Shown piece by piece: positions 37,181 to 44,691 of a stretch of DNA of 64,000 bases. The notes below the pieces were generated by a model. The model was not told the DNA's origin. It saw only the letters and a program-made list of their open reading frames with translations, and ran no database searches. The translations under genes and the position numbers were made by a program. The DNA comes from Opitutia bacterium (GTDB taxonomy: Bacteria > Verrucomicrobiota > Verrucomicrobiia > Opitutales > Opitutaceae), in NCBI GenBank assembly GCA_016187945.1, contig JACPIT010000010.1:62001-126000 (forward strand), in the 5' to 3' direction. Numbering within the stretch: the stretch's first letter is position 1; the number at the start of each line of letters is the position of its first letter.

Positions 37181-39918
37181 ATCTGATCGCCGACGAGCGC
37201 GAGGCACTGCATCGCGGCGAGGCCCCATTGCGCGGTGTCGTTCGTCGACACCCCCGCCGCCTCGTGCACGGCGCGCAACACGGCCGGTCCCGGCACCAGT
37301 TGCGCCTCGTTGCGCAGGCGATTGCGTCCGCGCCCCGGGGCCGGCGGGTTGAGAAACTCGCGCCACGCGCGAGCCGCGAGCGCGGCGTCGCCCGTCTGCT
37401 TCGCGGCGAAAGCCGTCAATCGCGAGTGCCCTTGCTCGAGGCCGATGCCCGACAGCGGCGCGCCGAAACGCGCGGCCTGCTCGTCCCGCGTCGCATTGTA
37501 GATCCGGCAGTAGTCGAGCCACGCGGTCTTGAACTCCGGCACCTCCGGCAACAGTTGCACGAGTTCCGCGCAAACCTCGACGAGCCCGAACACGGCGGAG
37601 AGGTGCGACACGTTCGGCTTTTTGAACGACGACTCCGCGAACGCGCCGCTCGCGAGTTCCATGCGCGCTCCGCCCGTAAAGAACCCCTGCGGCTGCGCCG
37701 CGATCGTCTTCATGCTCGCGACGAGACGCTCGCGCATCCGCGCGTCGCCGGTGCGTTCCCACTCGGTGAGCCACGCGCCCGCGAGCGAACCCCAGTCCGT
37801 GCCGAAGCCGACGTAGACTTCCTTCGCGTTCGGATCGGGCGCGGTGACGCGGTCCTTCGCGACCTTGCGGTTCGCCTGGATCGTCGTGAGCGCGCGCGCC
37901 GCCTCGATCTGCTCGCGCATCAAATCGCCCACGCGCTCGTCGCCCGTCAGGTAATAGTAGAAACGCCGGTTCACCGCCGTGCTGATGCGGAGCTGCTTCG
38001 CGCTGCAACCCCAGTGCAGCACGTTGTGCCGCGAGCCGAGCGGCGCGAATCGCCCGAGGTGGTGCACGTCGACTTCGCCCGTGTGGCGCGTCATCGCCTC
38101 GGCGAAACGAAACACGTCCGCCCGCCCCGTGCGCAGGAAGTAGAACCACAGCCACAAATCGGTCGACAACTCCGAGTTGTCCCACGCGTAGCCGCCCACG
38201 TCGTAGCGCCACTCGTGGCGGTCGGCATCGTAGGTGTGCATCACGTCGCCGTAATTCCAGAAACCATACCAGCGCCGCTCCTCGCGCTGTTGCTCGTAGA
38301 ACTTGAACAGCCAATCGAGTCGGTCCTCGACCTGCGCCTTCGCCGGCGTGCTGCGATCGAGCGGCGACCACAAGCCGCCGAACACGCCGCAACGGTGCAG
38401 GTGCTCCGGCGTGGTCACGAGCAGCGCCGGCGCGCGGACCGCGCGCGCACACGCCGCGAGTTGCTCGCGCGACGGTGTGGCCGCGACGGGAAAGAGAAAC
38501 AGTTCGCTCGTGCGCGCGACGCCCTCGGGTTTGTCGAAGCCCGGCTCGTAGTCCTCGTAGGTGATCTCGAGGCCTTGCAGTTGTTTCTCGTGCGTGTCCT
38601 GCCCGAGGCCGTCGTGGTAGCCGCGCAAATCCATCGCGGCCGCCTCGGGCGCCCACAGCCACGCGGTCAGCTCCGCCGCGTCGCTCGTCGCGCCGCGCAC
38701 GTCGAGTTGCCCCGGGTAACTCTGCCAGAAATTCCGCACGCCGACCGCGAGCCCGCCGCCCGGCGTGCCGACGTAGGCGAGACCGCCGGCGCGTTGTCCG
38801 CGCGCCGCAGTCAGCCAGGTGCGGCCAGCCTTCGTGCGCTTGCGAATCTCGAAACCGTCCGCGCTCGACTGAAACAGCGTCCAGTCCGCGTAGGCTGCCA
38901 CGTATTTCAGCAACTCCGGCACCGGCGCGCGCCACGCACTCACGGGCGGCGTCGCCGCGCCGGCGAGCTGCGCCTCGCGCACCTCCTTGCCCGGATCGCG
39001 CCGCAAGCCCGTGATCCCGCGCACGGCCTCGGCGAAGAGCCCGTCGCCCTGCCCCGAAAAACGCACGTGCCGGTCGTGCAACTCGCCGCGCAGCGGCACC
39101 TCGAAGCGCACGCCGAGACCGCGGATGAAATCCTGGTTCTCGTCGCCGTCGTGCACGATCGTGTGCAGCATCCGGATCGTCTCGCCGCCCGCGTAGAAAT
39201 ACAGCCGCACCACGAACGGCAGCCACGCGCGCGGCGACGCCCCCGCGCCCACGCGCGCGTGCCGGCCCTCGATCTTCACGACCGCGCGCACCGGCCCGGC
39301 TTGCTCGACCGTGACCTGGGCGATCGCGCTTTCGAAATCCTCGACGTGCGGCCGCTCCGGGTCCGCGCGATCCTCGCGCAAGCAAACCAGCCGGCCGCGC
39401 CGCGCCACTTCCACGCCGTCGCGCGTGATGCGCTCGACGAGCTGGCTGCCGCCCGTGCCGAGCCGGCAGACGATTGCGCCGGTGTCGACGGTCACGGCGT
39501 CCGCCGTCTGCTCGACGTGCAGCGCCTTGGCCGGAGTCGCCGGCGTTCCGGCAAAAACTTCGTAGCTCTTCGCCACCTTGCCCGGAGGCAGCGCATGGGC
39601 CGTCCATTTCAGCGAGCCGTCCGGCCACGTCGCGAGCGGCCAGCTTTGCACGGGCGCGGGCGAGCCGTCGTCGGCCCGGAGCGCGAACGTCGTCCCCGCC
39701 GCGTGCATGCCGCGCGGCCAGGCGACGCCCCACGTGCACCCGGGAAAATGTCCCGCACCATCGGCATCGAGCCAGCGCGATGGCGCCACGCCGGGCTTGA
39801 GCGGCGACGCGACCGGCGGCACGGCGTCGCTTTGCGCGCGCAGTTGCGACGCGAGTTGGAGCGCGGCGGCACCGAGCACGGTGCTCCGCACGAATTCCCT
39901 GCGAGTGAAGTGGGCCAT
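37168..39918 (-). CDS. Exo-rhamnogalacturonan lyase-like protein (YetA/PcRGLX, PL26-type), Tat-exported
   Basis: A 916-residue protein. The ATG at 39918 gives a twin-arginine leader ('FTRREFVRSTVLGAAALQLAS'), so it is folded before export. The N-terminal RIFT-barrel-type region shows 'TWGVAWPRGMH' and 'SWPLATWPDGSLKWTAHALP', the most recognisable YetA family motif. A central beta-sandwich ('IRMLHTIVHDGDENQDFIRG') and a C-terminal alpha/alpha toroid ('WDNSELSTDLWLWFYFLRTGR') follow. Family members with known activity release unsaturated galacturonosyl-rhamnose from rhamnogalacturonan-I ends. Catalytic residues are not assigned here. It is divergent from a LacI-type regulator, its likely controller, and convergent with the hemicellulase run. 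Family assignment rests on motif memory. Confidence 0.75.
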   Translation of the reverse strand: MAHFTRREFVRSTVLGAAALQLASQLRAQSDAVPPVASPLKPGVAPSRWLDADGAGHFPGCTWGVAWPRGMHAAGTTFALRADDGSPAPVQSWPLATWPDGSLKWTAHALPPGKVAKSYEVFAGTPATPAKALHVEQTADAVTVDTGAIVCRLGTGGSQLVERITRDGVEVARRGRLVCLREDRADPERPHVEDFESAIAQVTVEQAGPVRAVVKIEGRHARVGAGASPRAWLPFVVRLYFYAGGETIRMLHTIVHDGDENQDFIRGLGVRFEVPLRGELHDRHVRFSGQGDGLFAEAVRGITGLRRDPGKEVREAQLAGAATPPVSAWRAPVPELLKYVAAYADWTLFQSSADGFEIRKRTKAGRTWLTAARGQRAGGLAYVGTPGGGLAVGVRNFWQSYPGQLDVRGATSDAAELTAWLWAPEAAAMDLRGYHDGLGQDTHEKQLQGLEITYEDYEPGFDKPEGVARTSELFLFPVAATPSREQLAACARAVRAPALLVTTPEHLHRCGVFGGLWSPLDRSTPAKAQVEDRLDWLFKFYEQQREERRWYGFWNYGDVMHTYDADRHEWRYDVGGYAWDNSELSTDLWLWFYFLRTGRADVFRFAEAMTRHTGEVDVHHLGRFAPLGSRHNVLHWGCSAKQLRISTAVNRRFYYYLTGDERVGDLMREQIEAARALTTIQANRKVAKDRVTAPDPNAKEVYVGFGTDWGSLAGAWLTEWERTGDARMRERLVASMKTIAAQPQGFFTGGARMELASGAFAESSFKKPNVSHLSAVFGLVEVCAELVQLLPEVPEFKTAWLDYCRIYNATRDEQAARFGAPLSGIGLEQGHSRLTAFAAKQTGDAALAARAWREFLNPPAPGRGRNRLRNEAQLVPGPAVLRAVHEAAGVSTNDTAQWGLAAMQCLALVGDQMPRE

Positions 39919-40012
39919 GGGGTGAGGAGAAATTCCGCGGCGGGGGAACGCGGGGATGGGAGGTGACGCGCGCACTATGAACAAGGTTGCGGCCTTTGCC
40001 GGAGCTTAAAAT

Positions 40013-40025
40013 TCGGACCGTCCGA
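40013..40025. promoter_or_regulatory. Candidate LacI-type operator
   Basis: A perfect 13-bp palindrome TCGGACCGTCCGA centred in the 160-bp gap between the divergent lyase and lacI-type genes, 95 bp from the lyase start and 54 bp from the regulator start. A weaker AACC-N5-GGTT repeat follows at 40038-40050. Size and central symmetry fit LacI-family operators. Confidence 0.45.
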
Positions 40026-40078
40026 GCTTTTTCGTTGAACCAGTCCGGTTGTGTGACTCCTTGAACGCTGCCGACCCC

Positions 40079-41149
40079 ATGGCCACCCCAACCCTGCGCA
40101 CTTTGGCCCGCGAACTGGGCCTTTCCCGCACCACGGTCTCCGATGCGCTGCGCGGCTCGCCGCGCGTGAAACCTGAGACCGTCGAACGCGTCCGCGCCGC
40201 CGCGAAGGCCGCCGGCTACGACCGCAATCCGCTCGCGGGCGCTGTGATGTCCTTCCTGCGCCGCTCGTGCGGACAGAAATTCCGCGGCGTGCTCGGTGTG
40301 CTCGAAATCGTCAGCGCCGAACAATCGCTCAACGCGCAACGCTACAACGACGCCGTCTTCGAGGGCGTTTCCGCGAAGGCCGAGCAACTCGGCTTCAAGG
40401 TCGACCGCTTCCAGATCGGCGCGACCGGCCTCAAGCTCAGCCGGCTCGACTCGATTCTCCAAACCCGCGGCATCAACGGCCTCATCGTGCTCCCTGCCGC
40501 CGGTTTTCCCGACCTGAGCGGCTTGAGCTGGACGCGCTACACCGCGGTCTACGTCGACTACTTCGTCGACAGCCCGCCGATGCACTGCGTGTGCTCCGAC
40601 CACTATCGCTCGATGATCGGCCTGCTGCGCGAGTTGCACGCGCGCGGTTTCCGCCGCCCCGGGCTCTTCATCGAGACGTCGCTCGACGAGCGCCTGCACT
40701 TCCGCTGGGAAGGCGCGTTTCTCGCGCTGCAGCATTACGTGCCGGAGATTTCGAAGGTGCCGATCCTGCGACCAGCGCGAGTGACGCCGGAGGTTTTTCA
40801 GGAGTGGTTCGAGAAATATCAGCCGGACGTCGTGCTCGGCCATTTCCCGGACGCGGTCGCGTGGATGAAGCGTTGCGGCGCAAAGATTCCCCGCACCCAC
40901 AGTTTCGTCTGCCTGAACTCGCTGCGCACCCAAGGCGAATGCGCCGCGCTCGATTTCCAAGCGCCCCAACTCGGTGCGCGCGCCACCGAACTCGTCACCG
41001 GTCACCTGATGCACAGCGAATTCGGCATTCCGTCGCAGCCGTCGCTCACGACGCTTCCCGCGCGCCTGCTCGAAGGCCCGACCCTGCGCGCATCCGGCGG
41101 AAAAGCCCCTCGCCCCGCCCGCCGCACGATGCCCGCAGCAGCCGTTTGA
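40079..41149 (+). CDS. LacI-family transcriptional regulator
   Basis: A 356-residue regulator. The ATG at 40079 ('MATPTLRTLARELGLSRTTV') puts the helix-turn-helix at residues 4-26, followed by the hinge 'YDRNPLAGAVMSFLRR'. The effector domain is periplasmic-binding-protein-like ('YNDAVFEGVSAKAEQLGF', 'INGLIVLPAAGFPDL'). The usual hinge-helix Leu lies in an unusually Arg-rich stretch. It is divergent from the YetA-like lyase, with a palindromic operator candidate between, so local control of pectin genes by a sugar effector is likely. Its last 46 bp before the tail are duplicated at 44516-44561, flanking the sugar-transferase cassette. Confidence 0.9.
   Translation: MATPTLRTLARELGLSRTTVSDALRGSPRVKPETVERVRAAAKAAGYDRNPLAGAVMSFLRRSCGQKFRGVLGVLEIVSAEQSLNAQRYNDAVFEGVSAKAEQLGFKVDRFQIGATGLKLSRLDSILQTRGINGLIVLPAAGFPDLSGLSWTRYTAVYVDYFVDSPPMHCVCSDHYRSMIGLLRELHARGFRRPGLFIETSLDERLHFRWEGAFLALQHYVPEISKVPILRPARVTPEVFQEWFEKYQPDVVLGHFPDAVAWMKRCGAKIPRTHSFVCLNSLRTQGECAALDFQAPQLGARATELVTGHLMHSEFGIPSQPSLTTLPARLLEGPTLRASGGKAPRPARRTMPAAAV
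41068..41113 (+). repeat. Direct repeat A (3' end of lacI-type gene)
   Basis: A 46-bp segment within the lacI-type gene that matches 44516-44561 at 44 positions. It encodes 'LEGPTLRASGGKAPR'. Confidence 0.85.
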
Positions 41150-41426
41150 GCCGCTCACGCGGTCGCGCCACTCTGCCCGCGCTTGTGCTCTCCTTGTTCG
41201 CTACAGCGCGAGAGTCCGGAGCGCACGCGTCAGAATCCGCGGAGCGGCCTCGGATTCTGCTGGGCGCTCGACGCCGGAGAAGCGAGCGCCACGGCTCGGT
41301 CGCCGTGAGTTGTCCGGGAGCGTAGCCGAGAACGTGTAGGGTGGGCGCCGGAGTCGCCTTTCAGGTCGTTCGCGTCACTCCGGGGGTTGGCCCGCGCCGC
41401 GTGGAGTTCTACGGTGCCGTTCGGCT
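41150..41426. other. Intergenic region with a hairpin
   Basis: No gene. A perfect stem CAGAATCCG/CGGATTCTG (41231-41239 and 41251-41259, 11-nt loop) lies about 80 bp beyond the lacI-type stop. It lacks a T-tract. The rest shows no clear signal; it is the left border of the inserted cassette. Confidence 0.5.
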
Positions 41427-42386
41427 ATGATGGATTTGGCCCCAGTGAATCGCAGTGCGCCGTCCGACGGGTTGTCGGTGATCGTGCCGGTATTCCGCAG
41501 CGCGCCGATCCTGCCCGAATTAGCGGCGAGGCTGTGCCCGGTGCTGCAATCGCTCGGCAGTCGCTATGAGCTGGTGCTCGTCGACGATGGAAGCCCGGAC
41601 GATAGTTGGGCGACGATTCTGGGGTTGGCCGCGCAGCAACCGTGGATCCGCGGTGTGCGGATGATGCGAAATTACGGTCAGCACAACGCGCTGCTGGCGG
41701 GAGTGCGCGCGGCGCGCTTCGCCACGATCATGACGATGGATGACGATCTACAGCATCCGCCGGAGGAAATTCCGCGATTGCTGGCGGCGTTTGGCCCCGA
41801 CGTAGACGTGCTCTACGCCACACCGCAGCGGCCGCAGCATGGTGTCGTTCGCGATCTCAGCTCCTGGGTCACAAAAATCGCGCTGCGAAGTGCGATGGGG
41901 GCGGAGACGGCGCGGCTGGTCAGCGCGTGGCGCCTGTTTCGGACGGATTTGCGCGTGGGGTTCGCCGAATACCAAAGCCCGTTCGTCAACCTCGATGTGC
42001 TGCTCACGTGGAGCGGAAGAAGATTCGGCAGCCTCCCGGTGCGCCACGCTCCGCGTCGGACGGGCGAGTCGAACTACACGCCCGGGAAACTGGTGCGGCA
42101 TGCACTGAACATGATGACGGGGTTTTCTGTGATCCCATTGCAATTCGCGAGCGTCGTCGGCTTCTTGTTCACGTTGTTTGGCGTCGCCGTGTTGGTCTAC
42201 GTTGTGGTCCGCTATCTTCTCTCTGGGAGCACGGTCGCCGGGTTTCCGTTTCTGGCGTCGATCATCGCAATTTTCTCCGGGGCACAGTTGTTCGCCCTGG
42301 GAATCATCGGCGAATACCTGGCGCGCATTCATTTTCGCACCATGAACCGGCCAGCTTACACGATCGCAGAAACGATCTCGTCCTGA
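41427..42386 (+). CDS. GT2 polyprenyl-phosphate glycosyltransferase (ArnC/GtrB/DPM-like)
   Basis: A 319-residue membrane-bound enzyme. The GT-A domain shows 'LSVIVPVFRSA', 'LVLVDDGSPDDSW', 'RNYGQHNALLAG' and the metal-binding 'TMDDDLQHPPEE'. Two C-terminal membrane helices follow ('ASVVGFLFTLFGVAVLVYVVV', 'FLASIIAIFSGAQLFALGIIG'). Such enzymes load a sugar onto undecaprenyl phosphate for surface polysaccharide or protein modification. It is followed after 4 bp by a WecD-like acetyltransferase and then a WecE-like aminotransferase, forming one unit. Two ATGs are adjacent (41427, 41430); the first is used. Base composition is slightly less GC-biased than neighbours. Confidence 0.9.
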   Translation: MMDLAPVNRSAPSDGLSVIVPVFRSAPILPELAARLCPVLQSLGSRYELVLVDDGSPDDSWATILGLAAQQPWIRGVRMMRNYGQHNALLAGVRAARFATIMTMDDDLQHPPEEIPRLLAAFGPDVDVLYATPQRPQHGVVRDLSSWVTKIALRSAMGAETARLVSAWRLFRTDLRVGFAEYQSPFVNLDVLLTWSGRRFGSLPVRHAPRRTGESNYTPGKLVRHALNMMTGFSVIPLQFASVVGFLFTLFGVAVLVYVVVRYLLSGSTVAGFPFLASIIAIFSGAQLFALGIIGEYLARIHFRTMNRPAYTIAETISS

Positions 42387-42390
42387 CCGC

Positions 42391-43125
42391 ATGCACGCGC
42401 CTCCCATCGCTGCCGCGCCCGTTCGAGTTCTGCCGTGGGACTCGGCGTTCTTCGGTTTTAGAATCGGGTGCGTGACATCGTCGCGACTCACGCCCGAATT
42501 GCTCGAAGCGACGCTGGCCGCCGGTGAGACGGAGCGCCTGCGCTGTCTCTACTTTGCGGCCGATGTCGGTTGCAAGGCATCGAGCGCTCTTGCGCGCCAA
42601 GGAGGGTTCGAGCTGATCGAACAGCGCATCGATCTGGCGCGCCCCGCGCCGTCCGCCGCGCGGGAGTTGCCGACCGGTTTCCGCGCAGCGGTGAAAGAAG
42701 ATTTGCCCACGTTCACCGCGTTGGCGCGCGAAGCGCACACTGGGACGCGTTTTTTCAAGGACGCGCGATTCCCGCGGGCGCGTGCGGCGGATCTTTATGC
42801 GACGTGGATCGAGCGGGATTTCCGCGAGCACGAGCTGTTCGCGCTCGGGATGGGAAAGCAGTGCGAACCGGTCGGCTACGTTTCCGTGCAGCGAGATTGC
42901 GCGAAGGGTATTGGCCGGATCGGCTTGATCGCGGTCGCGCCGCGACTGCGCGGCCACGGGTGCGGGCATAGGCTCGTGCAAGGAGCCGTCAGCCGGTGCG
43001 CCGAACTCGGATGCAGGGAAATTCGCGTGACCACGCACAGCGTCAACGCCACGGCGTTGAACCTCTACCGCGCGGAAGGATTTCGACCGATCGAAGTCCG
43101 CTCGATGTTTCACCGCTGGTTCTAG
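42391..43125 (+). CDS. GNAT acetyltransferase, WecD-like (TDP-fucosamine acetyltransferase)
   Basis: A 244-residue protein. The opening 'VLPWDSAFFGFRIG' is characteristic of WecD, which acetylates dTDP-4-amino-4,6-dideoxy-D-galactose. The GNAT domain lies at about 95-235, with the acetyl-CoA loop 'VAPRLRGHGCGHRLV' and 'SVNATALNLYRAEGF'. Length fits WecD (about 225-245). The next gene, a WecE-like aminotransferase that makes its substrate, begins immediately after the stop, with no spacer. No signal peptide. The acyl donor could differ from acetyl-CoA. Confidence 0.85.
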   Translation: MHAPPIAAAPVRVLPWDSAFFGFRIGCVTSSRLTPELLEATLAAGETERLRCLYFAADVGCKASSALARQGGFELIEQRIDLARPAPSAARELPTGFRAAVKEDLPTFTALAREAHTGTRFFKDARFPRARAADLYATWIERDFREHELFALGMGKQCEPVGYVSVQRDCAKGIGRIGLIAVAPRLRGHGCGHRLVQGAVSRCAELGCREIRVTTHSVNATALNLYRAEGFRPIEVRSMFHRWF

Positions 43126-44382
43126 ATGCACCCCATGGAGCCGGCCACCGTCCCATTCAATCACTCGACCGTCGTGGGGCGGGAGCACGACTACATCCTG
43201 CAAGCGGTGGCCTCCGGACAAATCGCGGGCGATCAGCAGTTCTCCCGCAAATGCCAGGGGCTGCTTGAAGAGACCCTGGGAGTGCGCCGGGCATTGGTGA
43301 CGACATCGTGCACGCATGCCCTCGAGATGGCCGCGTTGTTGGTGGACGTGCGGCCGGGCGACGAGATCATTGTCCCGTCGTTCACGTTCGTTTCGACCGC
43401 AAATGCGTTTGCGTTGCGTGGCGCGCGGCTGGTGTTCTGTGACATTCGCCCCGATACGCTCAACCTAGATGAGAGCGCGCTCTCGAGGTTGATCACATCG
43501 CGCACCAAGGCCATCGTGCCGGTGCACTATGCGGGCGTCGCCTGCGAGATGGATGCGATTACCGCTCTCGCGCGCGAGCGGAACGTCGCGGTGATCGAGG
43601 ACAACGCGCACGGTCTCTTCGGGAAATATCGCGGCCGTTGGCTCGGCACACTCGGTTCTCTGGCGACGCAGAGTTTTCACGAGACGAAAAACATCACCTG
43701 TGGCGAAGGCGGTGCGCTGTTGATCAACGACGGGCGTTTTGCAGAACGCGCGGAAATCATCCGCGAGAAAGGCACCAATCGCGCACGCTTCTTTCGAGGC
43801 CAGGTCGATAAATACTCCTGGGTCGACGTCGGCAGCAGCTATGTGATGAGCGACGTTCTGGCGGCATTCCTCCTCGGACAGCTCGAGGTTTGGCCGCAAA
43901 TTCAGTCCCGTCGGCGCACGTTGTGGGCGCGGTATCAAGTGGCCTTGTCCGGCTGGGCTGAAGAACGCGGTATTCGCCTCCCGTTCGTGCCGACGCATTG
44001 CGACCAAGCATATCACATGTATTACCTGGTGCTTCCTTCGCTCGAACTGCGAACGGCCCTGATCGCGCATCTCAAGGCAGCGGGCGTCATGGCGGTTTTC
44101 CACTACCTGCCGCTGCATTTGTCGGAATTCGGGCGGAAATGGGGCGGAAAACCGGGAGACTGTCCGGTCACCGAATCGATCAGCGACCGCCTGCTTCGAC
44201 TGCCGTTTTTCAACGCGATGGCTCTCGAGCAGCAGGATCGCGTGATTGAAACGTTGCTTCGATTCGCGCCTAGCGACCACCGGAGAGCGACGTCGCGACC
44301 AATTCGGGCGCAGTGTCGCTCGGCGCGTCCACGTCCCCGACGAAAGCTGGTGGAGCGGGCAGGACTCGAACTCAGCCGGTGA
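43126..44382 (+). CDS. wecE: dTDP-4-amino-4,6-dideoxygalactose transaminase, WecE-like
   Basis: A 418-residue PLP enzyme of the DegT/DnrJ/EryC1/StrS family. 'VPFNHSTVVGREHDYI', 'TTSCTHALEMAALLVDVRPGD' and 'PSFTFVSTANAFALRGA' match WecE closely. The PLP Lys is K188 in 'HETKNITCGEGGAL'. It aminates dTDP-4-keto-6-deoxyglucose at C4 with glutamate. The ATG directly follows the WecD-like stop. The recognisable enzyme ends near residue 385; the last ~33 residues are an Arg-rich tail ending 'LVERAGLELSR', whose DNA contains a tRNA 3'-end fragment in reverse. This suggests that the gene's original end was replaced when the cassette was joined to its present neighbour. Confidence 0.88.
   Translation: MHPMEPATVPFNHSTVVGREHDYILQAVASGQIAGDQQFSRKCQGLLEETLGVRRALVTTSCTHALEMAALLVDVRPGDEIIVPSFTFVSTANAFALRGARLVFCDIRPDTLNLDESALSRLITSRTKAIVPVHYAGVACEMDAITALARERNVAVIEDNAHGLFGKYRGRWLGTLGSLATQSFHETKNITCGEGGALLINDGRFAERAEIIREKGTNRARFFRGQVDKYSWVDVGSSYVMSDVLAAFLLGQLEVWPQIQSRRRTLWARYQVALSGWAEERGIRLPFVPTHCDQAYHMYYLVLPSLELRTALIAHLKAAGVMAVFHYLPLHLSEFGRKWGGKPGDCPVTESISDRLLRLPFFNAMALEQQDRVIETLLRFAPSDHRRATSRPIRAQCRSARPRPRRKLVERAGLELSR
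44348..44373 (-). other. tRNA 3'-end fragment (possible attachment-site remnant)
   Basis: Read on minus, 26 bases match the end of a tRNA: T-loop TTCGAGT, T-stem half CCTGC, acceptor half CCGCTCC, discriminator A and CCA. The opposite halves of both stems are not found next to it, so this is not a whole tRNA gene. Such fragments are typical of attachment sites left by elements integrating into tRNA genes. Confidence 0.6.
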
Positions 44383-44691
44383 GCCACGCAGGGCTTCGCA
44401 ACACGTCGCGTTGGAACGAGGCGGCGGCCAGCCGCTTTGCAGGCTAACGCACGACGCCAGCCCGCACGTTTTCTGCTCGGAATTGTCGGGAGCGAATCCC
44501 GACGTGCGAGCGGTCGCTCGAAGGCCCGACACTGCGCGCATCCGGCGAAAAAGCCCCTCGCGCGACCCGCCGCCGCACGCTCACCGTCGCCGGTTGATCG
44601 CCCCGCCGTTCGCCGCGCACGGCGTGCCCCGCGCGCCAGTCGTCGAGACTCGCTGAAGCGCGCGCGGGGTGCTCAGCGAAGCCGGCGTTCG
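44383..44691. other. Junction region with lacI 3'-end remnant
   Basis: A 309-bp gap without a gene. It holds direct repeat B (44516-44561), whose frame (LEGPTLRASGEKAPRATRRR) runs on to a TGA near 44599, like the tail of a second lacI-type gene whose body is gone. Upstream of the repeat is an inverted pair TCGGGA/TCCCGA near 44487-44502. Confidence 0.6.
44516..44561 (+). repeat. Direct repeat B (copy of lacI 3' end)
   Basis: Matches 41068-41113 at 44 of 46 bases, 3448 bp downstream. The similarity continues weakly, with an indel, to about 44575. Confidence 0.85.

Noticed and set aside
37067-41158. 1363-codon minus frame across lacI and the lyase
   Set aside because: Different frame from the lyase and antisense to the HTH regulator; no family motif.
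44348-44440. Complete tRNA gene on minus
   Set aside because: Upstream of the T-loop neither the T-stem partner nor an anticodon arm or the 5' acceptor strand can be found.
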